Below are positions 13,630-18,504 of a DNA stretch of 18,504 bases, in pieces. The notes under the pieces were generated by a model. It had not been told where the DNA came from and did no database searches. It saw nothing but the letters and a program-made list of their open reading frames with translations. The stretch is taken from positions 15,324 through 33,827 of the forward strand of contig PMKK01000262.1 in assembly GCA_003157715.1 (NCBI GenBank). The letters run 5' to 3'. A program made the position numbers and the translations under genes. The stretch is from Actinomycetota bacterium (GTDB lineage: Bacteria > Actinomycetota > Thermoleophilia > UBA2241). Each line of letters starts with the position of its first letter. Position 1 is the stretch's first letter.

Positions 13630-15411
13630 TCAGAACCCGTAGGCGTGCCAGACGTACCGCTTCAGGCCGAGGTCCGAGGGCGTGACCGCCGGACGGACGA
13701 GGGCCTCGTAGACTTGCTGGGCATGCGCCTGAGCCTGCGCGAACGCGGTGGCCGCTTTGGACGTGTCCAGAAGCTTATCGTTGCCACTGGCGGTGGCAGC
13801 CTCGGTGACCCAGTTGAGCCCTTCGAAGTACTCACTATTGGCATCGCTGAAGAGGGTATTCAAGCCCTCGAACCCAGGATCACCGTAGTTCTTGTACATC
13901 AGCTTCTGGTAGGCATGGGCGATGTCGGACTCCGCCGCACCTTCGGCCGCACCGACCATGGCGTCGGGACCGGCAGCCAGAGCAAGCGCGTAGAACGTGT
14001 GCGTGCTCGCCACCTGGTAGCAGTCATCCTCTGGGCCCGCCTCATACGGGAGCGCGACCCTCCCCGCCGCACCGGTGCAGATGTACATCACGCCGCTATC
14101 ACCGTTGGCCGGCCTTCCGATGGTGACGAAGCCGGCATTCAAGTTGCCCGGGTTGCCGTAGTACTTGGCCTTGGTCTTGCGGAAGTTCTTGAGATTCCAG
14201 GGATCCTTCGGGATCTTGCCGTGGTGGCGGAAGAGCATCTTGGCGAAGTTCACGTTCACGTGACCCTGATACTCGTGCAGCATGTTGTACATGGTCTGGT
14301 TCGTGCGCACGCTGGCCATCTGAATGTCACTCATGCTGTCGGCGGGAGCACTCATCTGAGGGTTGATGGCCCAGCCGCCGTGCGGGTAGAACTTCCCCTT
14401 CATGCCGTTCAGGTTCGCCTTGCCACCTTCGGCGGTGAAGTAGGTGTTGCGAGAGTAGATGAAGTTGCCCTCGCCGAAATCGCCCGGCTTGCGGACTTTT
14501 TGAAAGGCCCCCGTGGACTCGACCGTGAACGCGTGGCCCTTCACGTCCGAGATCGTCATGTTCCAGCTGTTGGGCTGGTGGTAGGAGAGCCACAGGTTCT
14601 TGGCGGCCGCGGCGGTATTGGAGAAGCGCAGGATGTGTGGGATCAGGCCGGCCTTGACCCGGTAGGCGCCGGCCGCGGTGTCGATGCTGCGCCAGCCTTC
14701 GCCGGCGTTGCCGCTCGTCGCGACCCCCTTGTTGTTGATGCCGGGAAAGACCGGGATCGACGCGAGCTGGCCGGCCTGCGCGATGTTCTCGTAGGCGTTG
14801 CCCGTCGAGGGATAGGCGACGATGGCCACGTAGTTGGCGTCCCCGAAGTCTCCCCACGGTGGATCCATCTCCTGGCCGGTGATGAGCTGGCCGCCCGTCG
14901 TGGTCTTGCCCCAGGCGGCCCAGGCAGAGCACGTCGGCGCATGGGTGGACGCCGCACTTGCGGCCGATCTCACGCTCGAGTACGAGGTCGTCCCGACGAA
15001 GTTCGCGAGCACCTCGTTGTAGGAGAGCGACACACCGGCGTCGGTGGCGGCGGCGGCCATGCCCTTGAACATCTCGATGTACTCCGGTGTGTACTGCTGC
15101 ACGTACGCTTCGTAGGCCTTCAGCGCCGTGAGTTGATCGGCGGTGAAACCTCCCGGGACCTGCATGGCCTGAAGGACGGACGAGCCGAAGAGCTGGTCGA
15201 CCTGCTGGTAGTACTGATAGCCCATGTCGTAGTCAGAGCCCTGCAGGACGACGACCGGCATGACGCTGGGAGGAGACGCTGACCCTGAGTCGGACTTCGC
15301 GGACTTGCCGGCGAAAGCCGGTGCGGTACAGACCGCGGCCAGCAGCCCGAGGCTTGCGATGAGGCATACCAGTCCACGCGACCATGACCTGGTCTTCTTC
15401 ACCCTGCTCAT
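13630..15411 (-). CDS. Secreted C45-family Ntn-hydrolase (acyl-CoA:6-APA acyltransferase-like)
   Basis: 593 residues from ATG 15411, which follows AGGGGGG at a good distance; the open frame before it has no ribosome-binding site. The signal peptide has core SRGLVCLIASLGLLAAVCTA and cleaves after AFA34. Near residues 52-66 lies VVVLQGSDYDMGYQY, the chain start typical of the family. THAPTCSAWAAWGKTTTGGQ then LITGQEMD gives the self-cleaving nucleophile Cys161 and Asp183. VFPGINNKGVATSGNAGEG is the second conserved block. The family cleaves itself before Cys, then hydrolyses or transfers acyl groups on amides. Substrate unknown. Because it is exported, it may act on external amides, signals or antibiotics. 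The MerR gene lies 157 bp upstream on the same strand and may regulate it. Confidence 0.85.
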   Translation of the reverse strand: MSRVKKTRSWSRGLVCLIASLGLLAAVCTAPAFAGKSAKSDSGSASPPSVMPVVVLQGSDYDMGYQYYQQVDQLFGSSVLQAMQVPGGFTADQLTALKAYEAYVQQYTPEYIEMFKGMAAAATDAGVSLSYNEVLANFVGTTSYSSVRSAASAASTHAPTCSAWAAWGKTTTGGQLITGQEMDPPWGDFGDANYVAIVAYPSTGNAYENIAQAGQLASIPVFPGINNKGVATSGNAGEGWRSIDTAAGAYRVKAGLIPHILRFSNTAAAAKNLWLSYHQPNSWNMTISDVKGHAFTVESTGAFQKVRKPGDFGEGNFIYSRNTYFTAEGGKANLNGMKGKFYPHGGWAINPQMSAPADSMSDIQMASVRTNQTMYNMLHEYQGHVNVNFAKMLFRHHGKIPKDPWNLKNFRKTKAKYYGNPGNLNAGFVTIGRPANGDSGVMYICTGAAGRVALPYEAGPEDDCYQVASTHTFYALALAAGPDAMVGAAEGAAESDIAHAYQKLMYKNYGDPGFEGLNTLFSDANSEYFEGLNWVTEAATASGNDKLLDTSKAATAFAQAQAHAQQVYEALVRPAVTPSDLGLKRYVWHAYGF

Positions 15412-15567
15412 AGGAACCCCCCTGTCCGAAAGGTTGACGACTGTCACGGCGGGCGGCAAGTAGATCGGCGACCCCGACCCGCCCGCGTGATGCCACTCTG
15501 AACCTTCAGGTGGGTGGAAGGTCAAGGGACAGGGCGATGCCGGACGCCACGGAGCAACGAAACGCCG

Positions 15568-16383
15568 TTAGACGAGCGGCCAGAAGAGCTCGGTGACGTA
15601 CTGACTCGGACGAGGCGTGTCACGATAGTCGGTCGCATAGACCTCGCGCAGCGGGCCGTCGAGCTTGTAGCCGCCGCGCAGCGCCCATGAGAACAGGGAG
15701 GCGTACGCGAGATAGACGTCATCCCAAGGACCCCGGTGAACGGTGTGCGCGGCCGGACCGCCCTTCAGCACCCAGGCGCCCTCGACGTCGTCCTGCCCTT
15801 CGGGCACGGGCACACACACTTCGAGGTCGATGAGGCCGTCCCGGCGAAGGATGGTGTGGTACAGGGTCACGTCACGCGGAACGCCCGCTGGCAGCTCGTG
15901 CCGAGGAAGAGACGCTCTCAGCCCTTCCGCCAGCTCGGCGATAGCGGCATCCAGTTCCTCCACTCGCGGCGTCGCTCGCCGGCTGAGCACGCGCAAGGGC
16001 TGCGTTTCGATCAGTGTGACGTCGTACGGCAGCGCGTGATCACTCTGACCGAGCAGGCTATCGAGACGACGGACTATGTGCCTTGCCTCACGCTCGCGCT
16101 CGACCATGCGACCGCGATGGTCTTCCAGCACGCGCCGAGTCTCCTCGGCGCCGGCGTCTACGACTGCTCTGATCTCGTCCAAGGGGACGCCCATGTCGCG
16201 CAGGACACCGATCGTCGTCGCTACATCGAGCTGCTCGAGCGCGTAGTACCGATACCGACTGTCGGGGTCGACCTGGAGCGGGCGCAAAAGGCCCTGCTCA
16301 TCGTAGAACCTCAACGTGCTCATGGGCATGCCGACCAATGTCGCGAATCGGCCGATGGATACGAGTCCCGCGAGATTCGACAG
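15568..16383 (-). CDS. MerR-family regulator with GyrI-like effector domain (probable CTG start)
   Basis: The frame encodes an N-terminal MerR HTH (VSIGRFATLVGMPMSTLRFY then DEQGLLRP), a coiled-coil linker (about 85-120, ETRRVLEDHRGRMVERERE) and a GyrI/BltR-type ligand domain ending YVTELFWPLV. The first TTG, at 16338, would cut away half of the first recognition helices. The frame stays open to a TGA at 16392-16390, and the only plausible start before the HTH is CTG 16383-16381, preceded by GAGGTGAGGGG; this gives 271 residues. The gene may start at CTG, or its original start may have been lost. MerR/GyrI proteins activate efflux or detoxification genes on binding hydrophobic drugs. The neighbouring C45 hydrolase or the lipoprotein could be targets. 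Confidence 0.7.
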   Translation of the reverse strand: MSNLAGLVSIGRFATLVGMPMSTLRFYDEQGLLRPLQVDPDSRYRYYALEQLDVATTIGVLRDMGVPLDEIRAVVDAGAEETRRVLEDHRGRMVEREREARHIVRRLDSLLGQSDHALPYDVTLIETQPLRVLSRRATPRVEELDAAIAELAEGLRASLPRHELPAGVPRDVTLYHTILRRDGLIDLEVCVPVPEGQDDVEGAWVLKGGPAAHTVHRGPWDDVYLAYASLFSWALRGGYKLDGPLREVYATDYRDTPRPSQYVTELFWPLV

Positions 16384-16468
16384 CGCCCCTCACCTCACAA
16401 CGGGGGTTTTAGCGAACTGATTCCCGATCATGAGTCCCCAAGTCATCATAGCCCTGGAGCCGCCTCCT

Positions 16469-16530
16469 GCGAACCCGGCGCCTCGGCGCGACGGGCCCGC
16501 ACGGCGCGAACCCGGCGCCTCGGCGCGACG
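16469..16530. repeat. Two tandem 25-bp direct repeats
   Basis: GCGAACCCGGCGCCTCGGCG plus CGACG occurs at 16469-16493 and again, identical, at 16506-16530, a 37-bp period. The unit contains the palindrome GGCGCC. The repeats lie between the divergent MerR and lipoprotein genes and may be protein-binding sites or a small REP-like element. Confidence 0.7.
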
Positions 16531-16604
16531 TCCCTCATCGAGGCACCCTCAAGGTAGACTTCAGAGGATTCGACGATGCCTCACCGGCAGGGAGGAGGAG
16601 CAAC

Positions 16605-17147
16605 GTGCGCGCGCTTGGACATCGGCATCTTCGCCGCGGACTTCGGGCGGCCGCGCTGCTGACGGCGGCGCTCACCCTGACTGCCTGTGCAGCCGCCAAG
16701 CCGGGCAACCAGGGCAACGCGACTCCAGCCTCATCGCCGGCCGCCACGCAAGCGGCTCTGGCCCGGCAGCTCGGCCATCTTGATCGTCTCGTCGTGCGGC
16801 GCAGCGACGCTATCCCGCAGAACCACACTCACTTCGGCTTCCCGGCAGAGGTGACGGTCAACGACCCGGCGCAGGTTCGGGCGGTGGCTAAGGCACTGCT
16901 TGCGTTGCCGGCCATGCCGTCGGGGCCCATGTACATCCCAGCCGACCTGGGCATCACCTATCGCCTGGTGTTCGCCACCGCGCACCAGAGTCTGCCGGCG
17001 ATCGTCGTGGCGGCGACGGGCGCGCAAGCGGTACGAGGGCTGGGCGGCACGCGCTGGGTGGCGCGCTCCCCAGGATTCTGGGTCACTCTGGGCTCTGCCA
17101 TGGGACTCGCGCGACCCACGAACGCGACGTTTCGGGGCATGACGTAA
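16605..17147 (+). CDS. Small lipoprotein of unknown function
   Basis: 180 residues from GTG 16605, preceded by GGGAGGAGG, an excellent ribosome-binding site. An Arg-rich start and hydrophobic core end in the lipobox LTAC (Cys28), so the protein should be lipidated and face outward. A Ser/Thr/Ala/Pro/Gly linker leads to a compact domain with FPAEVTVNDPAQVRAVAKAL and LALPAMPSGPMYIPADLGI, then TYRLVFA. This DPAxVRAVxxALxALPxMPxG...PxDxGxxYRLxF plan recurs in actinobacterial lipoproteins with no known role. TAGACT at 16555-16560 may be its -10. It is divergent from the MerR gene. Confidence 0.75.
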   Translation: MRALGHRHLRRGLRAAALLTAALTLTACAAAKPGNQGNATPASSPAATQAALARQLGHLDRLVVRRSDAIPQNHTHFGFPAEVTVNDPAQVRAVAKALLALPAMPSGPMYIPADLGITYRLVFATAHQSLPAIVVAATGAQAVRGLGGTRWVARSPGFWVTLGSAMGLARPTNATFRGMT

Positions 17148-17203
17148 CAGTCCGGTGAGGGCGCGACTTGCGGTCTCAGGGTCATCGAACTCCGCGGTTG
17201 CGC

Positions 17204-17303
17204 CGCGATCTCAATCACTTTGGACACCTGCTCGCACATCATCCCGGCGATGCACGAAGAGGCGGTGGCGCCTATGACGGGGCTGGCGCTCGCGGGCAAG
17301 TAA
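17204..17303 (+). pseudogene. Second tyrosine recombinase C-terminal relic, nucleophile Tyr changed to Cys
   Basis: The frame reads AAISITLDTCSHIIPAMHEE, then AVAPMTGLALAGK, and stops at TAA 17301-17303. It aligns residue by residue with the relic at 10150-10248, but the catalytic Tyr of DTYSH is Cys (TGC). Nothing of the upstream enzyme remains. The surrounding 17148-17203 and 17304-17451 contain no gene I can support. Confidence 0.7.
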
Positions 17304-17451
17304 ACCCACCGCGTCCGGCGCAACGTCGTCGTATGTCAGGCAAGCCGCGACGTGGCCTCTGGGTTCAGCGACCGAGCAGCCAGCCCTTTTGACCATGAGC
17401 GCCCTTCCGAGGGGAGCATGCCCGCGGGCCGGTTTGCTAACGATGCGCTTC

Positions 17452-18002
17452 TCAGGTGGCTCGGCCTTCGGCTCTCAGCCGGATTCCCAGCAGTTGCTTG
17501 CGCGCGTTGAGGAAATCCCCGATCTCGAAGAACGGCCACCACAGAATGGGCACGGAGGCGAGCGGCGCGGCGAAGCGCGTGCGGACGACCAGCCTTGTGT
17601 GGCCGGCGTCGAGAGGACGCAGCAGAGAGGAGAGGCTGCTGGCGCCGAACTTCGGCCAGATGCCCTCCTTGAAGACCCAAACCGTTGTTGGATACGCAAA
17701 CACCAGGATGAGGGATCTGCCGGGCTCGACTGCGAGTATCGTCAGGCCTTCCTCGCCGATGGTCTCGCCGACCTGTGGGTCCTGGAACTCCGACAGGATG
17801 CGCGCAGCGCTGGGGATCCCGTCGTTGTCAAACTGGTCGAAGCCATACCACCCGCGCGACGGTAGCCCATCTGGGCGATCCACGGCCAGACGGCATCCGG
17901 GCTGGCGCTGATGGCGATTGCTCTGGTCGCTTGGAAGAACGCCCGGTGGCGCCACTGAGACGTGGTGAATGGCAGATCGCCAAGAACGTCCATGGCCTTC
18001 AC
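17452..18002 (-). pseudogene. SRPBCC-family gene broken by a 1-nt frameshift
   Basis: From GTG 18002 the frame reads FFQATRAIAISASPDAVWPW, then IAQMGYRRAG. It then makes sense only in the next frame: GWYGFDQFDNDGIPSAARIL, SEFQDPQVGE and onward to TLDAGH-like and RTRFAAPLASVPILWWPFFE segments, ending at TGA 17454-17452. ATRAIxIxAxPxAVWPWxxQMGYxRAGWYxxDxxDNxGxPSAxRIL is a well-known START/SRPBCC subfamily pattern, so both halves are one protein of about 183 residues. Adding one G to the GGG at 17853-17851 restores GCG GGG TGG TAT. Either this is a real pseudogene or a base was missed in sequencing. The N-terminus is uncertain: a TGA precedes the GTG directly. Confidence 0.75.
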
Positions 18003-18200
18003 TCAAGCGCCCCCGGCTGTGCCTCGACGCACATTCTCCCTCACTAAATCGACGGCAGATCGGTGGAACTTGAGGCGCGCCACAGTGACCGCGGCGGTCA
18101 TGCCGCACACGGCCAGCGGACCGACAGCGCGCCGCCGTGCGACAGCTGTACGAGGGTTAGCGCACGCGGCTGCGGGTACTGAAGGCCAAAGTCGGGTCGA

Positions 18201-18217
18201 GGCCCATGGCCTGGGCC
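18201..18217. terminator. Possible small hairpin
   Basis: GGCCCA and TGGGCC form a 6-bp stem around TGGCC, in the 240-bp divergent gap between the SRPBCC relic and the last lipoprotein gene. The role is uncertain; nothing else is recognisable in 18003-18241. Confidence 0.2.
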
Positions 18218-18241
18218 GATGTTCGAGATCGATGCGACAGG

Positions 18242-18504
18242 ATGGCGAAGCGAGCGGTGCGAGGCGACAAACTGCTGCACGCGCGACATGGACGACCCCA
18301 CGTCCTGCTGGCCGTGGCGATCCTCGCGTTGACGATCACCGCGGCGGCCTGCGGCGACTCCGCTGGCCAAGCGACCACGAAGGCGAGCGGGTTCGCCACG
18401 GCGAGCCCCAGCCCGCTCGCCGCTGGGACCACGGCCGTTCCGTCAGGTGACTGGCCGCGCTTCGACTACGATGCGCAGCGCAGTGGCGTCTACCCGTCCA
18501 GCAC
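18242..18504 (+). CDS. Lipoprotein with PQQ-type beta-propeller start (3' truncated by window edge)
   Basis: ATG 18242 opens a frame that runs to the window end (87 codons). A basic N-terminus is followed by VLLAVAILALTITAAACGDS, with lipobox AAAC (Cys37), then a Thr/Ser/Ala/Pro-rich linker (about 40-68), then GDWPRFDYDAQRSGVYPSS. DWPxFxYDxxRSGVxPS is the usual opening of secreted PQQ-repeat (BamB-like) propeller proteins. The mature protein should be lipid-anchored outside the cell. The rest lies beyond the window. No strong ribosome-binding site is visible (GCGACAGG only). Confidence 0.65.
   Translation, partial: MAKRAVRGDKLLHARHGRPHVLLAVAILALTITAAACGDSAGQATTKASGFATASPSPLAAGTTAVPSGDWPRFDYDAQRSGVYPSS

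Noticed and set aside
13486..15282. Long plus-strand open frame opposite the C45 hydrolase
   Set aside because: Low-complexity Val/Arg/Gly-rich shadow; the minus strand carries the signal peptide, nucleophile and conserved blocks.
17840..17865. Programmed ribosomal frameshift in the SRPBCC gene
   Set aside because: There is no slippery heptamer or following pseudoknot that I can see, and the family is not known for recoding; a missing G is simpler.

Overview
This is a high-GC window with actinobacterial character. The proteins are rich in Ala, Arg, Gly and Val, the families present are common in Actinomycetota (an ECF sigma factor paired with a membrane-anchored partner, a GyrI-domain MerR regulator, short lipoproteins, a COG4705 membrane protein), and at least two genes look leaderless. 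A deep-branching actinobacterium such as a member of Thermoleophilia is possible, but no rRNA or housekeeping marker is present to place it. Family names come from reading motifs by eye; no database search was run.

Layout. Positions 1-275 hold the tail of a truncated gene and the promoter region of an APC-superfamily permease (276-1775, plant polyamine-uptake-transporter-like). Positions 1766-2500 are a scrapyard: a GFA-family relic, the 3' half of a tRNA-Phe, a second copy of the gene tail seen at position 1, and a PAS-domain relic. Positions 2544-3934 are a minus-strand pair: a SatD-like protein with a C-terminal HTH, overlapping by 4 bp a membrane protein with a DUF3307-like C-terminus that is cut by an amber codon. 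Positions 4364-6057 are a plus-strand pair, an anti-sigma-like membrane protein and then its ECF sigma factor, followed by a strong hairpin terminator. Positions 6464-9984 are a minus-strand pair: an ABC-type peptide-binding protein with a transmembrane helix at each end, translationally coupled to a GT-C-fold membrane glycosyltransferase. No ABC permease or ATPase is nearby.

Positions 10038-10332 hold an RCC1-repeat relic and the C-terminal tail of a tyrosine recombinase. These are followed by a secreted seven-repeat FG-GAP beta-propeller (10461-11723) and a COG4705/DUF347 membrane protein (11894-12664), which converges on a nitroreductase (12773-13393). Next, all on the minus strand, come a secreted C45-family Ntn-hydrolase (13630-15411) and a MerR/GyrI regulator that seems to need a CTG start. 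On the plus strand are a small lipoprotein (16605-17147) and a second tyrosine-recombinase tail (about 17204-17303). The window ends with a frameshifted SRPBCC gene (minus) and the start of a PQQ-propeller-like lipoprotein that runs off the end.

Overall reading. The region looks like an accessory segment where integrative elements have come and gone. A half tRNA, two recombinase tails, a duplicated gene tail and at least four gene relics lie between intact two-gene cassettes. Many intact products act at or outside the membrane. The best candidates for new biology are the binding-protein/glycosyltransferase pair, the SatD-like/DUF3307-like pair with its in-frame amber codon and motif-rich promoter, and the half-tRNA junction.
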